A stretch of 61,570 nt of DNA, taken from contig JAGBXM010000004.1 in assembly GCA_017629275.1 (NCBI GenBank), positions 1 through 61,570 on the forward strand. The letters run 5' to 3'. This DNA comes from Clostridia bacterium (GTDB taxonomy: Bacteria > Bacillota > Clostridia > Oscillospirales > Acutalibacteraceae). This document shows positions 27,501 through 35,487 of the stretch, one piece after another (position 1 is the first letter of the stretch; each line of letters starts with the position of its first letter). Below the pieces are notes generated by a model. It was not told the DNA's origin. It did no database searches and worked only from the letters and a program-made list of their open reading frames with translations. The position numbers and the translations under genes are program-made.

Positions 27501-27728
27501 AGCCTCAATATACTTAAGCGGATCGATAACGATATCTTCCTTAGCATAATTATAGGAAGCTATCTGCTCGAGATACGCCATATATTCGGCCGCTGAGCTT
27601 GTGCCGGTGGTTGCGCCCGTCTGAGGTGCGTCGGTCACTTCGTCAGCCGAAACAGGCATGGCAAAAAGCGAGACCAGAAGCACGATCACGAGTAACAAAG
27701 CCGGCAATCTGAACTTACCAGAATTCAT
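24579..27728 (-). CDS. Giant extracellular solute-binding protein with N-terminal carbohydrate-binding-like modules
   Basis: At 1049 residues this is more than twice the normal length of a family 1 solute-binding protein. A signal peptide (cleavage near PVSA, about residue 28; no lipobox Cys) leads into two beta-rich modules (about 60-280 and 290-450), each with DGIYN[LI]-type strands as in CBM-like sandwiches. A helical linker follows (about 460-590). The binding-protein domain begins near residue 605 (VRIWVNWGRDQTQ) and ends at the C-terminus. The extra modules probably hold a polysaccharide close to the transporter. It is the first gene of the operon and has a consensus promoter. Confidence 0.83.
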   Translation of the reverse strand: MNSGKFRLPALLLVIVLLVSLFAMPVSADEVTDAPQTGATTGTSSAAEYMAYLEQIASYNYAKEDIVIDPLKYIEATDYEYEGKDGAVSVLTEQTFEVLLSAVTQEKKSVNCLAWRDNAKFQQQGAVTYEITVPEDGIYNLSFTYLPLTKTGGDADETNDKTSTGAAELAVKIDGKILYAGLDALSLPRMFVNAGSTAANPTGEIRVDTIGNQLTPEQEEYGQFVTQYAVDPVGVVAEPYKILLTAGTHKITVESVFEPIALANIVLEAPAKTLTYEEYAAKNTGKADYTGAAIEIEGENAWLKSTNSLVSKADNSSPDVTPNSPVKSKLNYIGNTNWQVPGETLSWIVEVPADGIYNIGMNYKQDVIIDGFTYRSISIDGEIPFEECSNLRFDYCTDWTFKKLGDKKPYGFYLTAGKHVITMTVTLGETSEFYSRLSDIVDKIGDMYMDIIMITSDSPDPNRDYELFRQIPNFEEALLGIHTDLVKLSSDMKALSGDRSSKYISALNNMARVVNEMYENKYTAQNYVSDFYSNYTTTCSWLYEMKTMPLNLDQIQLASPTKGFKDNRASFFRSLGFGTKRFFASFTDDFTSIGGSVSADAKGSVRIWVNWGRDQTQVLSNLIQDSFTAETGIGVQLEIVNASLVNGLLAGNFPDMSLHLSRTDPVNLGMRGALYDLTNFSNKKDPKYLLSSEGVTYTDEDGKEYVSYLLDYESVLTRFQPTASEPYWYSDGTGGDMKLFALPDTQGFFIMYYRTDVFERLGIDAPETANNGQGWTWNEFLDAATILQRNNMAAYVPYTKIASTTTVNAGMGSLNLFPTMLAQNKVKLYNEARNKTMLTSSEAIQAFTQWTDLYTKYGIEKQIDFYNRFRVGSAPLGIASYTTYTQLTQAAPEIQGRWKITAIPGILQEDGSVYRPIAGSGTGCSVVKRSPNKDLAWQFLCWWTSADTQLRYNNNVESILGAVSRTATANVEAFSSYSWNADDLEILLEQWGHVEELPELPGGYYVSRAVDQAYWAVLNGNDNEKDAMLEWGKVSDNEIARKIAEYAKK

Positions 27729-27828
27729 TTCTTCACCTTCAAACTAAGAATTTAAACAATGCCCCTTGCAAGAGCACAAAGCGGATTTTATGAGATAAAG
27801 CCCCACTTTGCATAATGTTCTACGTAGT

Positions 27829-27857
27829 ATTATCTTACAAATCGGCCATTTTGTCAA
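27829..27857 (-). promoter_or_regulatory. Promoter of the seven-gene transporter operon
   Basis: On the minus strand TTGACA (27852-27857), exactly 17 bases, then GATAAT (27829-27834). Transcription from here could cover 27728 down to the terminator at 16157-16183, about 11.6 kb. Confidence 0.8.
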
Positions 27858-28198
27858 TAACAATTTGGCAAAAATAAACTAAATTCACCAAAAAAATTTT
27901 GTTTTTTATACTAACGCTTATATGAATATTCCCATTTTGACCCTTTTTGGGAACGCATTCATCGTCATATTGCACAAAGCCGAAGTCGAAATATAGCGTT
28001 TATTCGCGACGGCAACTCTACTAATGGTATTTGTTGTCACTTTACGCGACTTAATTTTGCCACTTGTCCCACATTTACATATATATTCCCCCATCCCACC
28101 AACAATACCGAAACGATCGACAAGGTTGTATTCGCCGCGGCGGATATTTTAGTGAAGACCTGCGTTTGCCGTGTGAAATATCACTCTTAAACAAAACG
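27858..28198. other. Intergenic stretch upstream of the transporter operon
   Basis: No gene was recognised. The first part is A+T-rich; a GC-rich palindrome (CCGCCGCGGCGG-like) lies near 28135. Regulatory sites for the operon are the likely content, but no repeat pair typical of a LacI or AraC operator stood out. Confidence 0.4.
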
Positions 28199-28278
28199 AA
28201 AGATTCCTCACCTGCGTTCGGAATGACAAAACAAACCCCAAGTTGTCATTCCGAGGAGCATCGCGACGAGGAATCTTT
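28199..28278. repeat. Dispersed palindromic repeat (copy 5)
   Basis: AAAGATTCCTC at the left and GAGGAATCTTT at the right form perfect 11-bp inverted ends around an inner inverted pair (GGAATGACA / TGTCATTCC). It is the best-preserved copy in the window. Confidence 0.7.
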
Positions 28279-28349
28279 AAATCCGGTTAATATTATTTTT
28301 AATCTGCACAAGGCGAAACGTCAATTTGCGCGCAACAAAGTCGGCGTTT

Positions 28350-29570
28350 TTAAATCTCCGCTTCAATTTTCAGCAAACGGTTATACTTGGCGGTGCGGTC
28401 GGTTCGGCAGGGTGCGCCCGACTTGATATAGTCGGCCGATACTGCCACGGCGAGGTCGGCAATAAAGGTGTCCTCACTCTCACCCGAGCGGTGTGAGATT
28501 ATGGGCGTATAGCCCGACTGCTTGGCCATTGCTATGACCTTAAGCGTCTCGGACAGCGTTCCGATCTGGTTTAATTTTATCAGAATCGAGTTTCCCAATC
28601 CCTCTTTTATTCCCTTTTCGAGCCGTTTTGGATTGGTGACAAACAGATCGTCACCGACCAGCATACATCTTCCGCCCAGCTTTTCGGTCATATTCTTCCA
28701 GCCCGTGTAGTCATCCTCGGCCATACCGTCCTCAACCGAGATGATGGGATAATCGCGTACAAGCGCCGATATTTTTTCACACAGCTCAGAAGAGGTCATA
28801 TTATCCTTAGATTTGGGCAAACGGTACTGTCCGTCCTTATACCATTCGCTTGATGCTACGTCCAATGCAATTTTTATATTGTCGGTCGAATACCCTGCGG
28901 TGCTTATGCCTTTTATAATGTATTCTATAACCTCGCGGTCGTCACTGAAATCGGGTGAAAAACCACCCTCGTCCCCTACTCCCGTCGACTTACCTGCCGT
29001 TTTAAGCACCGTGCCGAGCGCGTGATAGACCTCGGCCCCTGCTCTCAAATTTTCAGAAAACGAGCCTAAATCGGGCACTATCATAAACTCCTGAATATCA
29101 ATGCTGTTGGCCGCGTGAGCGCCGCCGTTAAGAATATTCATCATTGGTCTGGGCATTTTCAGGTTACTGATACCGCCAAGATAACGGTAAAGCGGAACGC
29201 GGTAATGCCTTGCCGTTGCCCTTGCCACCGCCATTGAAACGGCCAACATTGCATTGGCGCCGAGGCGGTTTTTGTTTTCGGTGCCGTCAAGCTTTATCAG
29301 TTCGCGGTCGATAACCTTCTGATTAAGGGTGCCGAGCGTTTTCAAAACAGGCGCTATGACGGTGTTTATGTTATCCACCGCCTTTAAAACGCCCTTGCCG
29401 TTAAAACGCTTGTCGCCGTCTCGCAGTTCGTGTGCCTCAAACTTGCCCGTCGACGCTCCTGACGGTGCAATAGCAACGGCACGACAGCCGTCAAACAGCG
29501 TCACCTCGGCGGCAACGGTGGGGTTTCCTCTTGAATCAAGTACCTCAAAGCCCTTGACATCTGTTATCAT
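28350..29570 (-). CDS. eno: Enolase (phosphopyruvate hydratase)
   Basis: The 406-residue enzyme converts 2-phosphoglycerate to phosphoenolpyruvate. Visible catalytic residues are E201 (VGDEGGF), K332 (ILIKLNQIGT), H360 (SHRSGE) and K383, and the Mg ligands are D237, E280 and D307, all intact. I chose the ATG at 29570 (MITDVKGFEVLDSRGNP) because AAAGG precedes it and the family starts there; an upstream frame to 29609 adds non-homologous residues. It is slightly shorter than usual (about 430). It stands alone, divergent from the HprK-like gene, rather than in a glycolytic cluster, so a second enolase elsewhere is possible. Confidence 0.93.
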   Translation of the reverse strand: MITDVKGFEVLDSRGNPTVAAEVTLFDGCRAVAIAPSGASTGKFEAHELRDGDKRFNGKGVLKAVDNINTVIAPVLKTLGTLNQKVIDRELIKLDGTENKNRLGANAMLAVSMAVARATARHYRVPLYRYLGGISNLKMPRPMMNILNGGAHAANSIDIQEFMIVPDLGSFSENLRAGAEVYHALGTVLKTAGKSTGVGDEGGFSPDFSDDREVIEYIIKGISTAGYSTDNIKIALDVASSEWYKDGQYRLPKSKDNMTSSELCEKISALVRDYPIISVEDGMAEDDYTGWKNMTEKLGGRCMLVGDDLFVTNPKRLEKGIKEGLGNSILIKLNQIGTLSETLKVIAMAKQSGYTPIISHRSGESEDTFIADLAVAVSADYIKSGAPCRTDRTAKYNRLLKIEAEI

Positions 29571-29716
29571 ATTACCTTTCCTTTCATCGGCGGCACTAAA
29601 ATGCCGCATTGTTCAAGGATATTATTGACACGATATCAGCATTTTAATTCAAAACTTCAAAGCAATGTGTTTTATCTTTCAAAAGAGGTCTAAAACCGGC
29701 TTAAAATGATTGACTT

Positions 29717-29745
29717 TTGACTCTCGGAGAGTTATTATATATAAT
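29717..29745 (+). promoter_or_regulatory. Promoter with an internal palindrome, upstream of the HprK-like gene
   Basis: TTGACT (29717-29722), 17 bases, TATAAT (29740-29745). The spacer and -35 contain the 6-bp inverted repeat ACTCTC G GAGAGT (29720-29732), placed where a repressor would block polymerase. A second TTGACT/TATTAT pair overlaps. Confidence 0.65.
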
Positions 29746-29778
29746 GTATGAGTATTTTTAAATTCAGGGAGATTGTCA

Positions 29779-30504
29779 ATGAGTCTCAACAGATACCTTA
29801 TAGCAGGTCTTAAGGTCGAAATGGAGGTCACGGGCGAGATGCTCAGAAGCCGAAGCGAAAAATACCGCTTTGACTTTGAGGGCGAACCCGATATATCCAT
29901 TGTGCCGCAACCCGACCAACTGCAAAAAATGGGCGCAGAGCATCCCGTTCTGAAACCCGAGGCGGTCGAATACCTCGCCACAGGCGCTATGTTTTACTTC
30001 CGCTTACTCCGTTTCGGCGGTTTTATGCTCCACTCGTCCTGCATTGCTTACAACGGCAAGGCTTACATATTTTCGGCCGATTCGGGCACGGGCAAGTCGA
30101 CCCATACCTCACTCTGGCAACAGTACGTCGACGGGGTCACCATGATCAATGACGATAAACCCGCCGTAAAGCTTATCGACGGTGTGTTTTACGCCATCGG
30201 CACTCCGTGGAGCGGCAAGACGGCACAGAATACCGACGTCCAGGTGCCGATCGGCGGTTTTGTAATGCTCAGCCGCGGCAAGGTCAATAAAATATACCCG
30301 GGTTCAGTCCACGAAGCCATACCGTTTATTATGAAACAGACCATGATGTCAGGGAAGGCGGAATCGGTTGACCTTCTGGTTGACCTTATGGATAAATTTC
30401 TGACCTCTATACCCCTCTATAAGCTCGAATGTGATATCAGCGAACAGGCCGTCATTACCTCATTTGAGGCTCTGACCGGCGAAAAATATATTAAAAGGAA
30501 ATAG
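29779..30504 (+). CDS. HprK-like P-loop protein of unknown function
   Basis: The 241-residue protein has a Walker A loop in SADSGTGKST (about 99-108) followed by MINDDKPAVKL and GTPWSGKT. These are the signatures of the HPr-kinase/PEP-carboxykinase-like fold seen in small stand-alone proteins. These proteins differ from true HprK in lacking the N-terminal DRTGG-type domain, so HPr is not a safe substrate. AGGGAG lies seven bases before the ATG. A TTG two codons upstream is less likely. It begins a plus-strand operon, with rlmB two bases downstream. No radical-SAM or peptide-precursor gene typical of HprK-like RiPP clusters is nearby. Confidence 0.7.
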   Translation: MSLNRYLIAGLKVEMEVTGEMLRSRSEKYRFDFEGEPDISIVPQPDQLQKMGAEHPVLKPEAVEYLATGAMFYFRLLRFGGFMLHSSCIAYNGKAYIFSADSGTGKSTHTSLWQQYVDGVTMINDDKPAVKLIDGVFYAIGTPWSGKTAQNTDVQVPIGGFVMLSRGKVNKIYPGSVHEAIPFIMKQTMMSGKAESVDLLVDLMDKFLTSIPLYKLECDISEQAVITSFEALTGEKYIKRK

Positions 30505-30506
30505 TT

Positions 30507-31310
30507 ATGTCCGATTTTAACAAAAACAACATATCAGACGATTCGGTCGATACCGACGCCCGTTTTACCGACGTTATCGTCGGTCGCAACCCCGTTACCG
30601 AGGCTCTGCGTTCGGGACGTGAAATAGACAAGCTTCTCATTGCCCACGGCTCAAACTCGGGCTCGGTAAGGGCATTGGTGGCCAAATGCCGTGAGCGCGG
30701 CATCCCCGTCAAGGAGGTTGCCCCTCAGAAGCTCGACTTTATGAGCGGCGGTGCCTCACACCAGGGTGTCGCTTTGGTTGTGGCTTCGCACGAATACTGT
30801 GAGGTCAAGGATATCCTCGACTTTGCCGCCGAAAAGGGCGAAGCTCCGTTCATTATTATCTGTGACGGCATTGAAGACCCCCACAATTTAGGTGCCATTA
30901 TCCGTACGGCCGAGGCCTGCGGTGTCCACGGCATCATCATTCCGAAGCGCCGCTCAGCATCGCTTAATGCCGTTGTGGCCAAGGCTTCGGCAGGTGCATT
31001 GGAATATATGCGCGTTGCCCGTGTGACCAACGTCACGGCCTGTATTGAAGAGCTCAAGGAAAAGGGTATCTGGGTATATGCCGCCGATATGGACGGACAG
31101 AGCTGGTGCTCGGTCGACTATAAAGGCGCCACCGCCTTTGTTATCGGCTCGGAAGGACGCGGAGTAAGTGCTCTGGTCAAAAAAAGCTGTGACGTTACCG
31201 TTTCGATGCCCATGTCGGGCAAGATAAACTCGCTCAACGCTTCGGTTGCGGCCGGTGTTCTTATGTATGAAGCCGCAAGACAAAAGCAGGGCATTAAGTC
31301 CAACAACTGA
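30507..31310 (+). CDS. rlmB: 23S rRNA 2'-O-ribose methyltransferase, SpoU/RlmB family
   Basis: The 267-residue protein begins with the RlmB substrate-binding domain (VVGRNPVTEAL-like start at about 25) and ends with the SPOUT knot: IICDGIEDPHNLGAIIRTAEA (N and R of motif 1), FVIGSEGRGVS (motif 2) and MPMSGKINSLNASVAA (motif 3). It probably methylates G2251 of 23S rRNA, although TrmH-family members of this length can have other tRNA or rRNA targets. It is co-transcribed with the HprK-like gene. Confidence 0.88.
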   Translation: MSDFNKNNISDDSVDTDARFTDVIVGRNPVTEALRSGREIDKLLIAHGSNSGSVRALVAKCRERGIPVKEVAPQKLDFMSGGASHQGVALVVASHEYCEVKDILDFAAEKGEAPFIIICDGIEDPHNLGAIIRTAEACGVHGIIIPKRRSASLNAVVAKASAGALEYMRVARVTNVTACIEELKEKGIWVYAADMDGQSWCSVDYKGATAFVIGSEGRGVSALVKKSCDVTVSMPMSGKINSLNASVAAGVLMYEAARQKQGIKSNN

Positions 31311-31336
31311 CATCTTCAAAGGAGAGTTGACATATA

Positions 31337-34285
31337 ATGGGTATTTTCAGCAAGAAGAAAAACGAGTTTGAGCATCTGCACAACGACAATCTTCTTATCG
31401 ACGACGATGAATTTGTTTTACACGCACCCAAGAAGCGCAGCGACGGACAGGCCGTCGGTTCGGGCAGTGCCGTAGCACCCCACGCTCTGACCGCCAAAGA
31501 GGTTCTTAACACCCCGACCGAGGAAATAAAGATGGACTCCCATCCTCAACCCGATTCGGTCTATAAAATGATGAAGGACCGCGAAAAGAAGCACACCGAA
31601 ACCGCCATTGAGGACGACTATGTGCCTGCTTGGGCCGGTATCACCAAGGAATCGGTGCTTGACCCTGCCAAAACCAAACCCGAGACCGAGAAGGTCACGG
31701 CAACCGAGGACATAACCTCCAAAAAAATCGAAAAGGCAGAACCTGTAATCGACACCAAGGTTGCCGATACCAAAGCAGTTGAAACCAAAAATGCCGAAGT
31801 AAAGACCGCACAACCCGCAAAGGCCGTTGCCGCGTCCGTTATCACCGCCACCGAAACCAACGACGAACATTCGGCTGCTGCCGATTCGTTTTTGGAGCGT
31901 TGCCGTCTTGCCCTCGAAAAGGCATCGACCGAGGACGCCGAAAACGCAAAAGGTGCCGACAGCACTCCTGAAACCGACACCGCACCGGCCGAAAAATCGA
32001 CCGTGACCGAAAGCAAACCCGAAACCCATTCGGTCGACGATATCGTCCGTATGCTTCGCGGTGATTCGCACTCCGACATTGACGGTAAAAAGCCTGTTAA
32101 AACCGAAGATATAAGCGGTTTTGAGCTTAACGAAACCGTTCCCGAAAACACCGAAGATAAAACCGAAGTCAAGCCCGATGATAAGACCGCAGGCCGTGAA
32201 ATAAAGGTCGAAGTCGAGGTCATTCCGACCGATTCCGACTCGGATATTATGCAGACCACCGCCTCGGTTCCCGAACCCGACAGCGACGTCCGAGTTTTCG
32301 GCAAAATAATCAAGGGCTCGGTCGTCGTCCAGACCTCTGACGGCGACAATATCGACGCCACACAGTACGTCAATGCCATCAAGAGTGCCAAAAACGACCG
32401 TGCTGACAGTATGACGGGGGAAGAACCCACCGTTATGATCGGCGACCTGGGTAACCTTGACGATCTCGGCGATCTGGGTGATGCCATTTCCCGTCAGGCC
32501 GACAGCGACCGTGACGACGTAACATATTATGACGACGATTATGATGACGACGGCTACGACGAACAGCCTTATTATGAGACCGAAGACCCCGAGCTTTCCG
32601 ACATTGAAGACTACAAATCGTTGGACGATGCCGCCAGGTTAAAGGTCAGACTGACCGACGAAAAGGCCAAAAACAAAACGGTCGCCATCTTCACCTCGGC
32701 CATTGCCGTACTTTCGTTAATAGTTGCGGCTTTCCCCAAATCGATCGTTGCCGCATCTACCGTTTCGTTGATCGAGCTTATTTTGCTGGTTTCGGCACTT
32801 GTAATGAACTACGATCTGTGGTTCGACCTCAAAAACCTCTTCAAAATGCGTCCCAAATTCGACTCTTTGGTCTGCATTTCTGCCGTTGTAACTTTGGCGC
32901 AGAGCCTCGTTTCTTATCTGTCTGACGGCAAGGTACTGTCACTCGGTGCCGCCGCAGTTTTGCTTTTGAGTGTCAATCGCATTGCCAAATTCTTAAAATC
33001 AAGCCGCATTTTGCACGGACTCGGACTTCTTGCCAATTCCGAACCCAAGCGCGCCGTCGTTTCGGTCGGCGGAAGCAACGCCAAGGTTATTTCCTCCGGC
33101 GCTGTTGAAGGCGAAGCGTTGGTTCTTTGCGACCGCAAAGTCGTAAACGTTCAGAACTATATCAAAAACTGTTCTTATGACAGTCCGTCCGAGCGCAAAT
33201 TAAAGGTTCTTTTGATAATCGCCGCCGTCACTTCACTGTTGATCGGCCTTGCTGTCGGATTCCTGCAATCGGCAGGGGTGGGATTGACGGTCGCTACCGC
33301 AATTTTGTTGAGCATTTTGCCCTCTGCCGCCGCATTTGTTTCGGAATTGCCGATGTATTTTGCTTTTCGCAATGCCGCACGCTACGGCGCTATGACCGCA
33401 GGCTACAAAGGCGCTTACGAGCTTGAAAAAGCCAACCTTGTAGCGGTCAATTCACACGACCTTTTCCCCGGCGGCTCGGTCAAGCTTTACAATATGAAGA
33501 CCTTGAGCGAAAACGAGATCGGTAAAACACTGCTCGATGCCGCCGCCGTCGCCATTGCCGCCAATAGTCCGTTATCCCACATTTTCCGCGAGATAATCGG
33601 TACCGACTTTGAAAAGGATCTGCCTAAGGTCGGCGGCTTCCAATATGAGGATAAAATGGGTGTTTCGGGTTGGATCGGTGAGCGCACCGTTCTTATCGGC
33701 AACCGCAACCTTATGCAGGGTCATAGTGTTACCGTTCCCGCCGCTTCGGTCGATCAGAAAATCCTCAAAGCGGGTTATTTCCCCGTTTACATTGCCGTGA
33801 GCGGTGTTCCCTGCCTTTTGTTTATCGTAAAATATGAGCCCGATGCTACCGTCACCCGCGAACTGCAGATGCTCTGCAATACCGGTATGACCGTTATGGT
33901 CGACCCCAACGACCCCAACGCCAACCGTGATATGCTGTGTGACTACTTCGGTCTGCCAACCGAGGCTCTGAAGGTTATGAACCACAACGGACGAGTCAGC
34001 TATGAGCGTAGCTGTGCCGATATTGAGTCGGCGTCGGCTCCCGCCGTATTCGGTAACAGCATTTGCGGTCTGTTCTCAACCATAACCTCGGCCATCACCC
34101 TTAAAGGCGTTTATCCCGTACTCTGGGCCTTGGTTATTATTGCCGCCGTTATCGGCTCGGGACTTGCCGTATATCTCGCCTTTGCCGCAAAGCTTTCGTT
34201 GCTTTCGTCGTTGACTTCTGGCGGATTCCAACTTCTGTTTGTCGGCATTACCGCTCTTGTTTCAAGATTAAAGATTCGTAAATGA
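31337..34285 (+). CDS. P-type-ATPase-like membrane pseudoenzyme with long acidic N-terminal tail
   Basis: Of 982 residues, the first about 445 are low-complexity, rich in Glu, Asp, Lys, Thr and Ala, with an Asp/Tyr run just before the membrane part. Membrane helices start at about 450. The rest follows the order of P1-type ATPases: a helix pair leading into AARYGAMTAGYKGAYELEKAN (where a real pump has the CPC helix and AxxGxxxKGxxxLE), then an N-domain-like GERTVLIGNRNLM at about 780, then two C-terminal helices. The phosphorylation motif DKTGT is replaced by VNSHDLFPGG near 705. The CPC, TGES and GDGxND motifs are also absent, so ATP-driven transport is not expected. It lies between rlmB and an O-antigen-ligase-like gene, overlapping the latter by four bases. 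Function unknown. Confidence 0.68.
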   Translation: MGIFSKKKNEFEHLHNDNLLIDDDEFVLHAPKKRSDGQAVGSGSAVAPHALTAKEVLNTPTEEIKMDSHPQPDSVYKMMKDREKKHTETAIEDDYVPAWAGITKESVLDPAKTKPETEKVTATEDITSKKIEKAEPVIDTKVADTKAVETKNAEVKTAQPAKAVAASVITATETNDEHSAAADSFLERCRLALEKASTEDAENAKGADSTPETDTAPAEKSTVTESKPETHSVDDIVRMLRGDSHSDIDGKKPVKTEDISGFELNETVPENTEDKTEVKPDDKTAGREIKVEVEVIPTDSDSDIMQTTASVPEPDSDVRVFGKIIKGSVVVQTSDGDNIDATQYVNAIKSAKNDRADSMTGEEPTVMIGDLGNLDDLGDLGDAISRQADSDRDDVTYYDDDYDDDGYDEQPYYETEDPELSDIEDYKSLDDAARLKVRLTDEKAKNKTVAIFTSAIAVLSLIVAAFPKSIVAASTVSLIELILLVSALVMNYDLWFDLKNLFKMRPKFDSLVCISAVVTLAQSLVSYLSDGKVLSLGAAAVLLLSVNRIAKFLKSSRILHGLGLLANSEPKRAVVSVGGSNAKVISSGAVEGEALVLCDRKVVNVQNYIKNCSYDSPSERKLKVLLIIAAVTSLLIGLAVGFLQSAGVGLTVATAILLSILPSAAAFVSELPMYFAFRNAARYGAMTAGYKGAYELEKANLVAVNSHDLFPGGSVKLYNMKTLSENEIGKTLLDAAAVAIAANSPLSHIFREIIGTDFEKDLPKVGGFQYEDKMGVSGWIGERTVLIGNRNLMQGHSVTVPAASVDQKILKAGYFPVYIAVSGVPCLLFIVKYEPDATVTRELQMLCNTGMTVMVDPNDPNANRDMLCDYFGLPTEALKVMNHNGRVSYERSCADIESASAPAVFGNSICGLFSTITSAITLKGVYPVLWALVIIAAVIGSGLAVYLAFAAKLSLLSSLTSGGFQLLFVGITALVSRLKIRK

Positions 34286-35472
34286 AAAGACTGATAACCG
34301 ACGGCACCCTTTTCGGGGTGCCGTTCAGAGGACTCGCCCGTTTAATAATACTGGCGCTGTGTCCCTGCCTTTTCCTGCCATATAAAGCAACCTCTTTAAT
34401 AATGTTAATCGTGGCAGGTGTCTTCCTTGTAATGCCAACGGTCAGGGACAAAATATTTGAGTTCAAAAGTATGCTGACCGCCGCGGTGTTTTTGATGCTG
34501 ACCGGTATGGTTGCCATATATTCGGGTAACTATCTCGGTGCCAAGCGCACCCTTGTATTCGCCGCGATGGTCATTGTGGCTTCGGCCTCGCGCACCCTTA
34601 TGACGCGCCGCTTTTTCGAGCGTCTGACCGACGTTTTGATAATCAGCGGTTGCTGTGCCGCGGTGCATTCGATAATCGAATATATTTTAAACCGCGACGT
34701 GCCGAACTACCGTTGCCAGGCCTTCTTTACCAACCCCAACTTTTTCGGCACAAGTATCGCCTTTTGCATAATCATCTGCGCTTATAAGGCGGCCACACAC
34801 CAAAGGAATGTCGCTTTATACTATCTTGCCGCCTGTCTTTTGGCGGCAGGACTCTATCTTAGCGGCAGTATGAGTCTGTGGGTTGTTATATTCGTTGCCG
34901 TACTGTTGATACTGATACTTCTCGGCGAATATCGGTTGCTTATCGTGTTTTTGTCGGTAACAGCGGCCGCCGTCACGGCGTTGCTGCTTATTCCCGATAT
35001 GATTCCGCGCTTGGGTGAACTGTCGGCCACTATTGACAACCGTGTTAAAATATGGAGCTTTGCGGTCGAGCAATTCAAAAATTCACCCATTGTCGGCAAG
35101 GGATTTTTTACCTATAAATTCCTTTATAACCAACTGCACACGACACAGGATATATACCCGGCGGCACTGTCACACAACGTCTTGCTTGACAGTCTTTTGT
35201 GCCACGGAGTTGTCGGTACGTGTATCGTCGGCTATGCCTTCTTGCAGTATTTCGGTGACGTTCTGACAACGCGCAAACAGCTTAAATCAGAGGGCAAACA
35301 ATACCCAATAGCGGGATTTATTGCCGCTATTTCCATCGCGGTCGCCCTTTACGGTATGATGGATACCACCTTTGTCTGGGTTCAGACGGGCTCGGTGCTT
35401 CTGCTTTTAGGTAGTGGTATCGGCGCCGAAGAACGTGAAGTTCGTATTTCAAAAGCAAAAAACACAAAATAA
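34282..35472 (+). CDS. O-antigen ligase/polymerase-like membrane protein (Wzy_C family)
   Basis: The 396-residue protein has about ten membrane helices. Its large outer loop carries the family pattern NRVKIWSFAVEQFKNSPIVG-K-G-F and, further on, SHNVLLDSLLCHGVVG. Such enzymes polymerise or ligate lipid-linked glycans at the outer face of the membrane; in a Gram-positive cell the substrate would be a cell-wall or capsular glycan. Its ATG overlaps the stop of the pseudo-ATPase gene (ATGA), so the two are translationally coupled and may act together. No glycosyltransferases are adjacent. Confidence 0.78.
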   Translation: MKRLITDGTLFGVPFRGLARLIILALCPCLFLPYKATSLIMLIVAGVFLVMPTVRDKIFEFKSMLTAAVFLMLTGMVAIYSGNYLGAKRTLVFAAMVIVASASRTLMTRRFFERLTDVLIISGCCAAVHSIIEYILNRDVPNYRCQAFFTNPNFFGTSIAFCIIICAYKAATHQRNVALYYLAACLLAAGLYLSGSMSLWVVIFVAVLLILILLGEYRLLIVFLSVTAAAVTALLLIPDMIPRLGELSATIDNRVKIWSFAVEQFKNSPIVGKGFFTYKFLYNQLHTTQDIYPAALSHNVLLDSLLCHGVVGTCIVGYAFLQYFGDVLTTRKQLKSEGKQYPIAGFIAAISIAVALYGMMDTTFVWVQTGSVLLLLGSGIGAEEREVRISKAKNTK

Positions 35473-35487
35473 ATGTGAGGTGTGAAA

